Below are positions 15,684 through 24,869 of a DNA stretch of 64,000 nucleotides, piece by piece. The DNA lies in the NCBI GenBank assembly GCA_038237745.1, contig JBBRYJ010000003.1, positions 62,001 through 126,000 of the forward strand, read 5' to 3'. The first letter of the stretch is position 1, and each line of letters opens with the position of its first letter. The notes beneath the pieces are model-generated. The model worked only from the letters and a program-made list of their open reading frames with translations. It searched no databases and was not told where the DNA came from. This stretch comes from DASQEH01 sp038237745. Its GTDB lineage: Bacteria > Actinomycetota > Actinomycetes > Propionibacteriales > Nocardioidaceae. Position numbers and translations under genes: made by a program.

Positions 15684-17279
15684 GTGTCTGAAGTTCAGGT
15701 CAACGCCGAGAAGGTGGCCCGCCAAGACGAGATCCTGAGTGAGGGCGCCCTCGCGTTCGTGGCGGACCTGCAGCAGAGGTTCGGTGGTCGTCGCGACGAG
15801 CTGATGGCCGCTCGGAGCGTTCGGCGCGAGCAGATCCGCAAGACGGGCACGCTGAGCTTCCTGGACGATACTCGCGATGTGCGCGAGTCGGAGTGGACGG
15901 TCGCCCCGGCCCCTGTAGCGCTGCAGGACCGCAGGGTCGAGATCACCGGGCCGACTGAGCCGAAGATGGCAGTCAACGCGCTGAACTCGGGCGCCCGTGT
16001 CTGGCTCGCCGACCTCGAGGACGCCAACACGCCTCACTGGCGCAACGTCATCGAGGGTCAGGCCGCACTCTACGACGCCCATCGTGGTCGGCTCGAGTTC
16101 ACCTCGGCAGAAGGCAAGGAGTACCACCTGAACGAGGGTGACCTCGCCGTCCCCGTCGTGCGCACGCGCGGGTGGCACTTCGACGAAAAGCACGTACTCG
16201 TCGACGGGCGGCCTGTGGTAGCCGCGCTGCTGGACTTCGGCCTGCACTTCTTCCACAACGCCGAGGAGCTCCTCTCCAGAGGGCTGGGCCCGTACTACTA
16301 CCTCCCGAAGATGGAGAGCCACCAGGAGGCGAGGTTGTGGAACGATGTGTTCACCCACTCGCAGTCCGTCCTCGGGCTGCCCCACGGCAGTATCCGCGCC
16401 ACGGTGCTGATCGAGACCATCACCGCTGCCTTCGAGATGGACGAGATCCTGTACGAGCTCCGGGAGCACGCGTCGGGGCTCAATGCGGGCCGTTGGGACT
16501 ATCTCTTCAGCCTGATCAAGAACTTCCGCGACGGCGGCCCGGACTTCGTGCTGCCCGACCGCAACGTGGTCACCATGACCGCACCGATGATGCGCGCGTA
16601 CAGCGAGCTGCTGGTGCAGACATGTCATCGGCGGGGCGCGTTCGCGATGGGCGGCATGGCGGCATTCATCCCCAGCCGCCGCGACCCCGACGTCAATGCG
16701 ACGGCTTTGGAGAAGGTGCGCGCCGACAAGGAGCGTGAGGCGGGTGACGGCTACGACGGTTCCTGGGTCGCGCATCCCGACCTGGTGCCCATCTGCATGG
16801 AAGTGTTCGACGGCGTACTCGGGGACAGGCCCAACCAGCTCGACCGCCAACGACCGGAGGTGCAGGTCGACGCGGCTCAGCTGCTCGACGTGGCGGCGAC
16901 CCCGGGAGCGGTGACGGCCGAGGGGGTGCGCGGTAACGTGTCCGTGGCGATCCGCTACATCGTTTCGTGGCTCGGTGGCATGGGGGCAGCTGCCATCGAC
17001 AACCTGATGGAGGACGCTGCGACGGCGGAGATCTCGCGCAGCCAGCTGTGGCAGTGGACCCACACCGGCACGCCTCTGGAGGACGGTACTCCGCTCACCG
17101 CCGACTATGTGCGAGCCATCGTCGAGGACGTCTCGAACGGCCTGCGGGAGGCGGCTGACGGCGACGAGGCTCTGCTCGAACGGATCGACCAGGCCCGCAG
17201 CCTTTTCGAGGAGGTCTCGCTCGACGACGAGTTCGTCGACTTCCTGACCCTTCCCGCGTACGAGTCGTACGTCGCCTGA
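15684..17279 (+). CDS. aceB: malate synthase A
   Basis: 531 residues, the length of the A-isoform of malate synthase, which condenses glyoxylate with acetyl-CoA to malate in the glyoxylate shunt. Recognisable segments are ADLEDANTPHW, RTRGWHFDEKH, YYYLPKMESHQEARLWNDVF, VLIETITAAFEMDEILYEL and the catalytic-site region GRWDYLFSLIKNF; the C-terminal catalytic Asp lies in NLMEDAATAEISRSQLWQW. The GTG at 15684 has an ideal AAAGGAG upstream; the frame continues to 15600 but without support. No isocitrate lyase gene is in the window. A -10-like TACAGT at 15624-15629 could be its promoter. Confidence 0.96.
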   Translation: MSEVQVNAEKVARQDEILSEGALAFVADLQQRFGGRRDELMAARSVRREQIRKTGTLSFLDDTRDVRESEWTVAPAPVALQDRRVEITGPTEPKMAVNALNSGARVWLADLEDANTPHWRNVIEGQAALYDAHRGRLEFTSAEGKEYHLNEGDLAVPVVRTRGWHFDEKHVLVDGRPVVAALLDFGLHFFHNAEELLSRGLGPYYYLPKMESHQEARLWNDVFTHSQSVLGLPHGSIRATVLIETITAAFEMDEILYELREHASGLNAGRWDYLFSLIKNFRDGGPDFVLPDRNVVTMTAPMMRAYSELLVQTCHRRGAFAMGGMAAFIPSRRDPDVNATALEKVRADKEREAGDGYDGSWVAHPDLVPICMEVFDGVLGDRPNQLDRQRPEVQVDAAQLLDVAATPGAVTAEGVRGNVSVAIRYIVSWLGGMGAAAIDNLMEDAATAEISRSQLWQWTHTGTPLEDGTPLTADYVRAIVEDVSNGLREAADGDEALLERIDQARSLFEEVSLDDEFVDFLTLPAYESYVA

Positions 17280-17283
17280 CTCT

Positions 17284-17332
17284 CCCGCCGAGCGGGCGGG
17301 AATGCCCCGTTGGGCGGGCGGGAATGCCCCGT
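17284..17332. repeat. hairpin and 19-bp tandem repeat between convergent genes
   Basis: CCCGCC (17284-17289) can pair with GGCGGG (17295-17300), and a 19-bp unit beginning GCGGGCGGGAATG occurs twice in tandem (17292-17310 and 17314-17332, period 22). It fills the 57-nt gap between aceB and the methyltransferase gene, so it is probably a bidirectional terminator; the exact duplication looks recent. Confidence 0.6.
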
Positions 17333-17336
17333 CAGA

Positions 17337-18164
17337 TCAGGCCGGTTTGACGGCTTGAAGCGTGTAGGTGTGGGGAAGACGCCAGGGCCGGTCGGTCAGC
17401 TGCCATTCACCGTTGCCGAGAGGCGTCATCTGTCCGGGCAGTGCGTTCCATGGCACGCTCTGATGCTCCACCAAGCCGGTAACGCCCAGTCCAACGTCGA
17501 GGAGCGAGCTGATCACCTCCGCCAAGCCGTGGTTCCACTCGTGAGTGAGGTTCTCGGTGAACGTCACGTCGGTGTCGACGTAGGTACCTGCCTCGTTCCA
17601 CACCGTCGGCTCCTCGCGTTCGAAGTAGGGGAACTCAAGAGTCAGGAGCCCGTCCGGCCGAGGGTCGTGGAGAGCCCACAGCACCGGGTGACCCTCCCGG
17701 AGGAACAACCGACCGCCAGGTCTCAGCAGAGATGACACGACCTCCGCCCATCGGCTCACGCTCGGCAACCAGCACAGGGCCCCCACACCTGTATAGACCA
17801 GGTCGAAGGACGCCGGTCCGAGAACGCCCAGCGCGTCGTAGACGTCCGCCTCGTGGTAGTCGATCCGAGCGTTGACGCGCGAGGCGAGTGCCATCGCTTG
17901 TGCCAGGGAGGCGGGCGAGAAGTCGAGCCCCGTCATGTCCGCGCCCAAGCGGGCCAGCGACAGGGTGTCGGTCCCGATGTGGCACTGAAGATGTACCCCT
18001 CGAAGCCCCGCTACAGCCCCCAGGAGTGACCTGTCGAACGTCACCACGTCGCTCAGATGGCTGGGATCCTCGATGAAGCGGCTCACCGCATAGTCGTCAG
18101 AGGCTGCGTGAGCGGGCGCACGCTCGTCCCAGTTCGCCTTGTTCACTGCTCGGTAGTCCTGCAC
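17337..18164 (-). CDS. class I SAM-dependent methyltransferase
   Basis: 275 residues. The N-terminus (VQDYRAVNKANWDERAPAHAAS) and the motif I region LRGVHLQCHIGTDTLSLARLGA, followed by GLDFSPASLAQA, place it among a widespread group of small-molecule methyltransferases whose motif I reads QCHxGxDT rather than the usual DxGxGxG. VYTGVGALCWLP and RPGGRLFLREGHP are motifs IV-VI. Start is the GTG at 18164, preceded by GGAAGGACAG; the frame extends upstream into the divergent PPOX gene but that part is Arg/Lys filler. Substrate unknown. Divergent from the PPOX protein. Confidence 0.85.
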   Translation of the reverse strand: MQDYRAVNKANWDERAPAHAASDDYAVSRFIEDPSHLSDVVTFDRSLLGAVAGLRGVHLQCHIGTDTLSLARLGADMTGLDFSPASLAQAMALASRVNARIDYHEADVYDALGVLGPASFDLVYTGVGALCWLPSVSRWAEVVSSLLRPGGRLFLREGHPVLWALHDPRPDGLLTLEFPYFEREEPTVWNEAGTYVDTDVTFTENLTHEWNHGLAEVISSLLDVGLGVTGLVEHQSVPWNALPGQMTPLGNGEWQLTDRPWRLPHTYTLQAVKPA

Positions 18165-18313
18165 GACCTGTCCTTCCGGTATCGCCGCGATTTGCGTCCT
18201 CTTGCCGGAGCGTTTGCGCCCTTTCGGCGGTGGCGCGGCCCAAGGTATCTGGCGCCGCTTCGTCGCCGTGAGTGGCACAGTGGGTCTCCCACCACTGCCC
18301 AGGAAGGTGATCC

Positions 18314-18715
18314 ATGCCCAGTGAGGCACTGCCAGAGGGGGTTCAGGAGCTGTTGCGCCAGCCCAACCCCGCCGTCATAGCCACGCTGCGATCCGATGGC
18401 CAGCCGGTATCGGTCGCCACGTGGTACCTGTTCGAGAACGGCCGGATCCTGCTGAACATGGACGAGAGCCGCAAGCGTATCGACCATCTGCGACGTGACG
18501 CTCGGGTCAGCCTGACGGCTCTGAAAGAGGGCGACTGGTACACGCACGTCAGTGTGCAGGGGCGGGTCGTCGAGTGGGTGGACGACGTCGACCTGACGGA
18601 TATCGACCGGCTGTCGACCCACTACCTGGGCCACGCATACTCCAACCGCAGCCAGAGCCGGGTAAGTGTGTGGATCGAGATCGACACCTGGCACGGCTGG
18701 GGCGCAGCAGGGTAG
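18314..18715 (+). CDS. PPOX-class, probably F420-dependent, oxidoreductase
   Basis: 133-residue split-barrel flavin- or F420-binding protein. Segments PAVIATLRSDGQPVSVATWYLF, ILLNMDESRKRIDHLRRDARVSLT and YTHVSVQGRVV follow the TIGR03618-like pyridoxamine-phosphate-oxidase superfamily pattern in which actinobacterial members bind the deazaflavin F420. A dedicated F420 versus FMN assignment cannot be made by eye. The ATG is preceded by GGAAGG. Convergent with the HAD phosphatase gene, 14 nt away. Confidence 0.82.
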   Translation: MPSEALPEGVQELLRQPNPAVIATLRSDGQPVSVATWYLFENGRILLNMDESRKRIDHLRRDARVSLTALKEGDWYTHVSVQGRVVEWVDDVDLTDIDRLSTHYLGHAYSNRSQSRVSVWIEIDTWHGWGAAG

Positions 18716-18729
18716 GAGCGCGCGAAGGT

Positions 18730-19392
18730 TCAGCCCGGACCCTCGACGCGAAGAATTGCGTCGAGGTCGTCTTGGAGATCCTCGAGGGAGTCGTAGACCT
18801 TCCGAGCTCCCGCAGACTCCAGCTCCTCCACCGAGAAGCCGCCGGTACGCAGAGCGTAGGTCTCCAGCCCGGCCCGTTCGGCTGCCTTCGCGTCCCACAC
18901 CGAGTCACCGATCATGACGGCGTTAGCGGTGTCCAGCCTGCCCATGGCTGTCTGGATGAGATCGGGCGCGGGCTTGGTCTGCTCAGCGTCTTCGGAGGTC
19001 GTCCAGGCCTCCGCGAGCTCTCTACCGTTGACCAGGCCCAAGTAGTGCTCGACGTGCTCGCGCTGACCGGAGCTTGCGAGCACCAGGCTCACGCGGCGGC
19101 GTCGTACCTCCTCCAGCAGAGCCTGCGCCCCGGCGAGGGGTTGTACCTCTTCGAGGTAGGGAGCGAACTCTTCGGACCAGGCTGAGCGCAGGTCGTCGCC
19201 GAGGCGGCGCTCGACGTCGTCGCCGGCTATCGCCTGCACCAGCTTGTCGCCTCCCATCCCGACAGCCCGATGGATGCGCCAGATCGGCGGCGTGACGTCG
19301 TAGCGCCTGAATGCGCGAAACCACGCGAGCGCATGCTGGTAGTTGCTGTCGACGAGCGTGCCGTCGACGTCGAATACCACTGCTTCGATCAT
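18730..19392 (-). CDS. HAD-superfamily phosphatase
   Basis: 220 residues with all HAD motifs: DVDGTLVDS near the N-terminus (nucleophile and acid Asp), ASSGQ (motif II), KPAPD (motif III Lys) and GDSVWDAKAAERAG (motif IV). The helical cap lies between motifs I and II (type C1), as in phosphoglycolate phosphatase and beta-phosphoglucomutase relatives; the substrate is likely a small phosphorylated metabolite. ATG at 19392 with GGAGAAG upstream; longer frame discarded. Its start is 155 nt from the divergent YihY gene. Confidence 0.9.
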   Translation of the reverse strand: MIEAVVFDVDGTLVDSNYQHALAWFRAFRRYDVTPPIWRIHRAVGMGGDKLVQAIAGDDVERRLGDDLRSAWSEEFAPYLEEVQPLAGAQALLEEVRRRRVSLVLASSGQREHVEHYLGLVNGRELAEAWTTSEDAEQTKPAPDLIQTAMGRLDTANAVMIGDSVWDAKAAERAGLETYALRTGGFSVEELESAGARKVYDSLEDLQDDLDAILRVEGPG

Positions 19393-19547
19393 TGTGCTTC
19401 TCCTCGGTGTGGATGACCTGGAAGTGTCTCGGCGGTGCGGGGAAACGTGCCGTGCTTGACTGGACGCGGTCGAGAGCGCAGCGACCAAGAGTCACTACCC
19501 ACTCGGTGAGGGCTCGAACCGGGCTTCACGCGTCGAGAGGGGTCCTA

Positions 19548-20636
19548 GTGTCCGTGACGGACAGGCTTGACCGCTTCCAGCGTCGTCATCCGGGGGCCTC
19601 ATTCCCTCTTGCTGTGGTCTACAAGTTCGGTGACGACCAAGGCAACTATCTGGCGGCTCTCATCACGTACTACGCATTCCTGGCGACGATCCCGCTGCTG
19701 CTGCTGGCCTCGTCGATCCTCGGCTTCGTGCTGTCGGGCCATCCTGACCTGAGAAAGACCATCCTTGACTCGGCACTGGCCCAGTTCCCGGTCATCGGAG
19801 ACCAGCTCGGTAGCCCCGCCGGTCTGCAGGGTAGTGGCACGACTGTCGTCATCGGCGTCCTGGGTTCGCTGTACGGCGCACTCGGCGTTGCCCAGGCCAC
19901 GCAGAATGCCATGAACGTCTGCTGGGGGGTGCCTCGCAACAGGCGCCCGAACCCTTTCGCGGCGCGGGGTCGGAGTCTCATCCTGTTGGTCACAGCCGGC
20001 CTCGGCCTTCTCGGCACAACCTTCCTGACAACGCTCGGTAGCAGGATCGACGCGCTGCACACGGAGATAGGTCCCGGGTTGCAGCTGCTCCGCAGCCTCG
20101 GTGTCGTCGCAGTGAACGCAGGCGTCTTCATCCTCCTCTTCCGGCTGGCGACGACACACAGGCACTCGCTGAAGCGGTCTGTACCGGGCGCCGTCTTCGC
20201 CGCTGTCAGCTGGCAGCTACTCCAGCTGGTCATCCCGACATACGTCGACCATGTGATCAAGAACGCGACGAGCATCAACAGCGTCTTCGCGGTCCTACTC
20301 GGACTGATCGCCTGGATCTATCTGGGTGCTCTGCTTGTGGTGTTCGGCGTCGAGATGAACGTCGTGAAGGCGCATCGGCTCTATCCCAGGGCGCTGATGA
20401 CTCCCTTCACCGACAATGTCGACCTGACGCCCGGCGACCAGCGCGCCTACTCCGACTATGCAGAAGCGACCCGCAGCAAGGACTTCGAGTCGGTCGAGGT
20501 GTCGTTCGAGTACGACGGGCAGTACGCCACTGCGAAGCGCCAGGTGAAGGACTCCCCGGGTCGCGACAGCGACGCCGAGCCCGCGTCGACGAAGGACACC
20601 GAGACGCGCACCGAGAAGCCGCACAAGCACTACTAA
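19548..20636 (+). CDS. YihY/virulence factor BrkB family membrane protein
   Basis: 362 residues with six membrane segments, matching the YihY/UPF0761 family (once misnamed RNase BN). Signature features are LAALITYYAFLATIPLLLL, the QATQNAMNVCWGVPRNRRPN segment, the SLKRSVPGAVFAAVSWQLLQ motif and LIAWIYLGALLVVFGVEMN. The C-terminal 60 residues are a charged cytoplasmic tail ending in a Lys/His stretch. Function is not established. Start chosen at GTG 19548 with GAGAGG upstream; the frame is open to 19311 over the HAD gene. Followed by a strong hairpin. Confidence 0.9.
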   Translation: MSVTDRLDRFQRRHPGASFPLAVVYKFGDDQGNYLAALITYYAFLATIPLLLLASSILGFVLSGHPDLRKTILDSALAQFPVIGDQLGSPAGLQGSGTTVVIGVLGSLYGALGVAQATQNAMNVCWGVPRNRRPNPFAARGRSLILLVTAGLGLLGTTFLTTLGSRIDALHTEIGPGLQLLRSLGVVAVNAGVFILLFRLATTHRHSLKRSVPGAVFAAVSWQLLQLVIPTYVDHVIKNATSINSVFAVLLGLIAWIYLGALLVVFGVEMNVVKAHRLYPRALMTPFTDNVDLTPGDQRAYSDYAEATRSKDFESVEVSFEYDGQYATAKRQVKDSPGRDSDAEPASTKDTETRTEKPHKHY

Positions 20637-20660
20637 GCCAAGGCCGCCTCGCCTCCCAGC

Positions 20661-20700
20661 GACCGGACACGGTCTCCGGTCGGGTGGAAGGTGTCCGGTC
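20661..20700. terminator. hairpin between convergent YihY and glpD genes
   Basis: Perfect 10-bp inverted repeat GACCGGACAC (20661-20670) / GTGTCCGGTC (20691-20700) separated by 20 nt, centred in the 84-nt gap between two genes that end toward each other. Most simply a bidirectional terminator. Confidence 0.6.
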
Positions 20701-20720
20701 GGGTTGGGGCCCGTGAGGCG

Positions 20721-22442
20721 TCAGTCGAGGGCGCGACCTACGGCGACCGCGCGCGTGTCAGGTGCCGCTATTCGGGCGGCGTCGGCAGCCAGGTCGTCGT
20801 CCTGCAGCTGTGAGCGCCGCTCGGCCTCGACCCTGGCGGAGTACGCCTGGACCTCGTTGGCGATGCGCTCCTCGTCCCAGCCGAGCGGCGGGGCGACGAG
20901 ACGGGCGGCGGCCTCGGCAGAGGCGGTGCCCCGGTCGGGCGTCTCGATCGAGATCCGGGTGCGACGGGCGAGCACGTCGTCGAGGTGCAGGGCCCCTTCG
21001 TGAGTGGCGGCGTACGCGATCTCGGCTCTCAAATACTCCTCTGCCCCCTCGAGTGGCTCGAGCAGGGAGGCGTCGTTGGCGGTCATGGCGAGCACCTCCT
21101 CGGTGAGCGAGCCGTAGCGGTCCAGAAGGCGTCGCATCCGCCACACCGGAAGACCGTGCAAGCCGGCCACCTTCTCGAGCTGGTTCACCATCGCGTGGTA
21201 CCCCTCCGCGCCGGTGAGCGGGATGTGCTGGGTGACGCTCGACGGTGCTCCAGAGGAGACGTCCTCGAGAGCCGCGTCGATGGCGTCCTTCGCCATCACC
21301 CGGTAGGTGGTGTACTTGCCGCCGGCGATCGAGATGAGCCCAGGCTGGGGCCGCGCCACAGCGTGCTCGCGCGACAACTGGGACGTCGACTCGTTCTCTC
21401 CCGACAGCAGCGGCCGGAGACCCGCGTAGACGCCCTGGATGTCGTCGTGCGTGAGCGGAACTGCCAGCACCGTGTTGACGTGGTCGAGGATGTACTCGAT
21501 GTCGGCGCGGCTGGCAGCCGGATGGGCCTTGTGAAGGGTCCAGTCGGTATCGGTGGTGCCCACGATCCAGTGGGTGTTCCACGGGATCACGAAGAGCACG
21601 GACTTCTCGGTCCGCAGGATCATGCCGGTCTCGGAGTTGATCCGGTCGCGGGGTACGACGATGTGCACACCCTTCGACGCACGGACGTGGAATCGCCCGC
21701 GCCCTCCGGCGAGGGTCTGGATGTCGTCGGTCCACACGCCGGTGCAGTTGACGACGACCGAAGCCTTGACGTCGACCTCGTCCCCCGTCTCGACGTCACG
21801 GACCCGGGCCCCCACCACTCGCTCACCGGCGTGGTTGAGCTTCACCACCTCGGCCGAGCTGAGCACGGTCGCGCCGTAGGTGGCAGCGGTGCGGGCCACC
21901 ATCAAGGTGTGCCTGGCGTCGTCGGCCTGCGCGTCGTAGTACATGAGCGCGCCGGTCAGGGCGGTCCTCTTGAGTCCCGGCGCCTTGCGAAGGGCGCCGC
22001 CCCGGGTGAAGTGCCGGTGGTGAGGGACGGAGCGGTTCGTGCCGCTCATCAGGTCGTAGAGCGTCATGCCCGCACCTACGTACGGCCGCTCCCAGAACCG
22101 GTGCCGAAGCGGGTAGAGGAACGATACGGGCTTCACGAGATGGGGCGCGATCCTGGTGAGCATCAGCTCCCGCTCGTGCAGCGCCTCGCGCACGAGGCCG
22201 AAGTTGAGCTGCTCCAGGTAGCGCAGACCACCATGGAACAGCTTCGAGGAGCGAGACGACGTACCGGAGGCGAAGTCACGTGCCTCGACCATCGCCACCG
22301 AGAGACCGCGGGTCGCCGCGTCGAGCGCCGCACCGCTCCCGGTGACGCCTCCCCCGACGACGAGAACGTCGAACTCGGTCGAGCCCAGCGCCTGCCACGA
22401 CGAGGCTCGGTTGTCGGTATCGAGACGTGCGGGAGAGGGCAT
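20721..22442 (-). CDS. glpD: glycerol-3-phosphate dehydrogenase
   Basis: 573-residue FAD-dependent membrane-associated enzyme oxidising glycerol-3-phosphate to dihydroxyacetone phosphate and passing electrons to the quinone pool. Motifs: FDVLVVGGGVTGSGAALDAATRG (FAD-binding GxGxxG), SSRSSKLFHGGLRYLEQ, the substrate-binding IPWNTHWIVGTTDTDW region and GGKYTTYRVMAKDA. A C-terminal helical DAO_C-type domain follows. The ATG at 22442 (MPSPARLD) is chosen; an upstream in-frame extension is not conserved-looking. Divergent from glpF-glpK with a shared 153-nt intergenic region, the usual arrangement for coordinated glycerol catabolism. Confidence 0.95.
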   Translation of the reverse strand: MPSPARLDTDNRASSWQALGSTEFDVLVVGGGVTGSGAALDAATRGLSVAMVEARDFASGTSSRSSKLFHGGLRYLEQLNFGLVREALHERELMLTRIAPHLVKPVSFLYPLRHRFWERPYVGAGMTLYDLMSGTNRSVPHHRHFTRGGALRKAPGLKRTALTGALMYYDAQADDARHTLMVARTAATYGATVLSSAEVVKLNHAGERVVGARVRDVETGDEVDVKASVVVNCTGVWTDDIQTLAGGRGRFHVRASKGVHIVVPRDRINSETGMILRTEKSVLFVIPWNTHWIVGTTDTDWTLHKAHPAASRADIEYILDHVNTVLAVPLTHDDIQGVYAGLRPLLSGENESTSQLSREHAVARPQPGLISIAGGKYTTYRVMAKDAIDAALEDVSSGAPSSVTQHIPLTGAEGYHAMVNQLEKVAGLHGLPVWRMRRLLDRYGSLTEEVLAMTANDASLLEPLEGAEEYLRAEIAYAATHEGALHLDDVLARRTRISIETPDRGTASAEAAARLVAPPLGWDEERIANEVQAYSARVEAERRSQLQDDDLAADAARIAAPDTRAVAVGRALD

Positions 22443-22498
22443 GTGGATGAGCCTTTCGTTACGTACGCCGAGGCGTCTGGAACCGTGGCGTGCACTTG

Positions 22499-22527
22499 TT
22501 GACCGCACTTACCAGCGGCCCTAGTGT
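22499..22527 (+). promoter_or_regulatory. promoter of glpF-glpK
   Basis: TTGACC (22499-22504), 17-nt spacer, TAGTGT (22522-22527): close to the housekeeping sigma consensus with ideal spacing, 69 nt upstream of the glpF start in the glpD/glpF divergent region. No regulator gene for glycerol use is in the window and no clear operator was identified. Confidence 0.65.
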
Positions 22528-22595
22528 TCAGCACGATAGCGACACTTCCGCCGTCGGGTCCGTCTCGACCGCACGAAGCCTGGGAGGGCCAAGCT

Positions 22596-23315
22596 GTGAG
22601 TTTCGGAGATATCTTCCTCAGCGAGACGATGGGCTCGGCGATGCTGCTGCTCCTCGGATGCGGTGTCGTCGCCAACGCCGTTCTCGTCAAGACGAACGGG
22701 TTCAACGGCGGGTTCCTGATGATCAACTTCGGCTGGGGACTTGCCGTCTTCATGGGCGTCTATGTCGGCTACAAGAGTGGCGCCCACCTCAACCCTGCTG
22801 TGACTGTCGGTCTGCTCGCCTCCGGCGCCGACCTCGGCGGCTTCGGAAACGTCATCGCCTACTTCCTCGGTGAGGCGGTCGGGGCCTTCATCGGCGCGGC
22901 GCTGGCGTGGGCTGCCTACAGAGACCACTTCGACGACCCGGAGACCGAGGTCCCGAACAAGCTGGGCGTGTTCTCCACCGGGCCCGGAATCGCCAACCCA
23001 GCATGGAACGTGATCACGGAGGTGATCGGCACTTTCGTCCTCGTCTTCACGATCCTGTCGTTCGCCCACACCCCTAGCCAGCTCGGGCCACTCGCTGTGG
23101 CGCTTGTCGTGGTTGGGATCGGTGCCTCCCTCGGTGGGCCGACGGGGTATGCCATCAACCCGACACGTGACCTGATGCCGCGCATCGCCCACGCGGTGCT
23201 GCCCATCAAGAACAAGGGCACCAGCAACTGGGGCTACGCCTGGGTGCCTGTCGTGGGCCCACTCATCGGCGGAGCCATCGCAGGCCTGCTTGCCAATGCC
23301 GTCAATTTCGTCTGA
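22596..23315 (+). CDS. glpF: glycerol facilitator (aquaglyceroporin)
   Basis: 239 residues, six membrane helices and two half-helices of the MIP family. The first pore motif is canonical, N66-P67-A68 (HLNPAV); the second is N188-P189-T190 followed by R191 and D192 (NPTRDLMPR), where Ala is usual. The Asp after the second motif is the mark of glycerol-conducting members, as opposed to pure aquaporins. GTG at 22596 with GGGAGGG upstream. glpK begins 18 nt after its stop: uptake and phosphorylation of glycerol are co-transcribed. Confidence 0.92.
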   Translation: MSFGDIFLSETMGSAMLLLLGCGVVANAVLVKTNGFNGGFLMINFGWGLAVFMGVYVGYKSGAHLNPAVTVGLLASGADLGGFGNVIAYFLGEAVGAFIGAALAWAAYRDHFDDPETEVPNKLGVFSTGPGIANPAWNVITEVIGTFVLVFTILSFAHTPSQLGPLAVALVVVGIGASLGGPTGYAINPTRDLMPRIAHAVLPIKNKGTSNWGYAWVPVVGPLIGGAIAGLLANAVNFV

Positions 23316-23333
23316 TCGGAGCTGTCCCAAGCC

Positions 23334-24848
23334 ATGACCCAGTACATCGCCTCAATCGACCAGGGCACCACCAGCACGCGGTGCATCATCTTCGATCACT
23401 CGGGATCGATCGTCTCCAGCAGCCAGAAGGAGCATGAGCAGATCTTTCCTCGCGCAGGATGGGTCGAGCACGACGGTAAGGAGATTTGGGACAACACCCT
23501 CGAAGTCGTCGAGGCCGCGCTCAAGGACGCCTCGCTCGAGGCATCGGACATCGACGCGATCGGCATCACCAACCAGCGCGAGACGGCGATGGTCTGGGAC
23601 AAGACGACCGGTGAGCCGGTCTACAACGCCATCGTGTGGCAGGACACCCGTACCCAGGCGATCTGCGACGAGCTTGCGGCCCTCGGCGGCGATGCCGACC
23701 GCTACAAGGCCAAGGTAGGACTGCCGCTGGCGACGTACTTCTCCGGGCCGAAGGTCCGCTGGATCCTGGACAATGTCGACGGCGCGCGCGACAAGGCAGA
23801 GGCGGGCGACCTGCTGTTCGGCAACACGGACGCCTGGCTCGTCTGGAACCTGACCGGCGGTGTGGACGGCGGCGTTCACATCACCGACGTGACCAACGCC
23901 AGCCGTACCATGCTGATGGACCTCTCCTCTCTGTCATGGGACTCCGAGATCGCCGGCGAGATGAAGATCCCGGTCTCGATGCTCCCGGAGATCAAGTCCT
24001 CGTCGGAGGTGTATGGCGAGTGCAAGGTCGGGGTGCTCTCGGGCAAGCCCGTCGCCGGGATCCTCGGCGACCAGCAGGCAGCCACGTTCGGCCAGGCGTG
24101 CCTCGAGGTCGGTACGGCCAAGAACACCTACGGCACCGGCAACTTCATGCTGCTCAACACCGGAGAGGAGCAGGTGCCGAGCGAGAACGGCCTGCTCACG
24201 ACCGTGTGCTACAAGATCGGTGACAAGAAGCCGATCTACGCACTCGAAGGCTCGATCGCCGTCAGTGGGTCGCTGGTCCAGTGGATGCGCGACAACCTCG
24301 GCATCATCTCGTCGGCTCCGGAGATCGAGGATCTCGCGAAGACGGTGGATGACAACGGTGGTGCGTACTTCGTTCCGGCGTTCTCCGGCCTCTTCGCCCC
24401 GCACTGGCGCTCAGACGCCCGCGGCGCCCTGGTGGGCCTGACGCGGTACGTCAACAAGGGCCACCTCGCCAGGGCGGTCCTGGAGGCGACCGCCTTCCAG
24501 TCGAAGGAGGTCCTCGACGCCATGAACGCCGACTCCGGTGTGCCCTTGAAGGAGCTGCGGGTGGACGGCGGCATGGTGCAGAACGAGACGCTCATGCAGT
24601 TCCAGGCCGACATCCTCAATGTCGACGTGGTCCGACCCAAGGTGGCGGAGACCACGGCACTCGGTGCGGCGTACGCCGCCGGACTCGCGGTCGGCTTCTG
24701 GGAGGGCGAGGACGACATCCGGCAGAACTGGGGCGAGGACAAGCGCTGGACTCCGTCGATGGACGACGACGAGCGGGACCGGCAGTACCGCAACTGGAAG
24801 AAGGCTGTCACGAAGACCCTTGACTGGGTCGATGAGGACGTCAGCTGA
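23334..24848 (+). CDS. glpK: glycerol kinase
   Basis: 504 residues, the usual length. FGGY-family kinase phosphorylating glycerol with ATP. Visible: IDQGTTSTRCIIFDHSG (phosphate-1 loop), ITNQRET, the GILGDQQAATFGQ phosphate-2 segment with catalytic Asp, GTAKNTYGTGNFML, the FSGLFAPHWRSDARG signature and DGGMVQNETLMQFQAD. All catalytic positions look intact. Sits directly behind glpF and is followed by a 15-bp hairpin terminator, so the transcript is glpFK. Confidence 0.97.
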   Translation: MTQYIASIDQGTTSTRCIIFDHSGSIVSSSQKEHEQIFPRAGWVEHDGKEIWDNTLEVVEAALKDASLEASDIDAIGITNQRETAMVWDKTTGEPVYNAIVWQDTRTQAICDELAALGGDADRYKAKVGLPLATYFSGPKVRWILDNVDGARDKAEAGDLLFGNTDAWLVWNLTGGVDGGVHITDVTNASRTMLMDLSSLSWDSEIAGEMKIPVSMLPEIKSSSEVYGECKVGVLSGKPVAGILGDQQAATFGQACLEVGTAKNTYGTGNFMLLNTGEEQVPSENGLLTTVCYKIGDKKPIYALEGSIAVSGSLVQWMRDNLGIISSAPEIEDLAKTVDDNGGAYFVPAFSGLFAPHWRSDARGALVGLTRYVNKGHLARAVLEATAFQSKEVLDAMNADSGVPLKELRVDGGMVQNETLMQFQADILNVDVVRPKVAETTALGAAYAAGLAVGFWEGEDDIRQNWGEDKRWTPSMDDDERDRQYRNWKKAVTKTLDWVDEDVS

Positions 24849-24869
24849 CCTGTCTTCACCAGCTCGCAA

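Noticed and set aside
17292..17332. CRISPR or REP-like array
   Set aside because: Only two adjacent copies with a 3-nt gap; no spacers, no cas genes.
20661..20700. Attachment site of a mobile element
   Set aside because: Inverted, not direct, repeat in a convergent intergenic gap; no integrase or transposase nearby, so a terminator is simpler.
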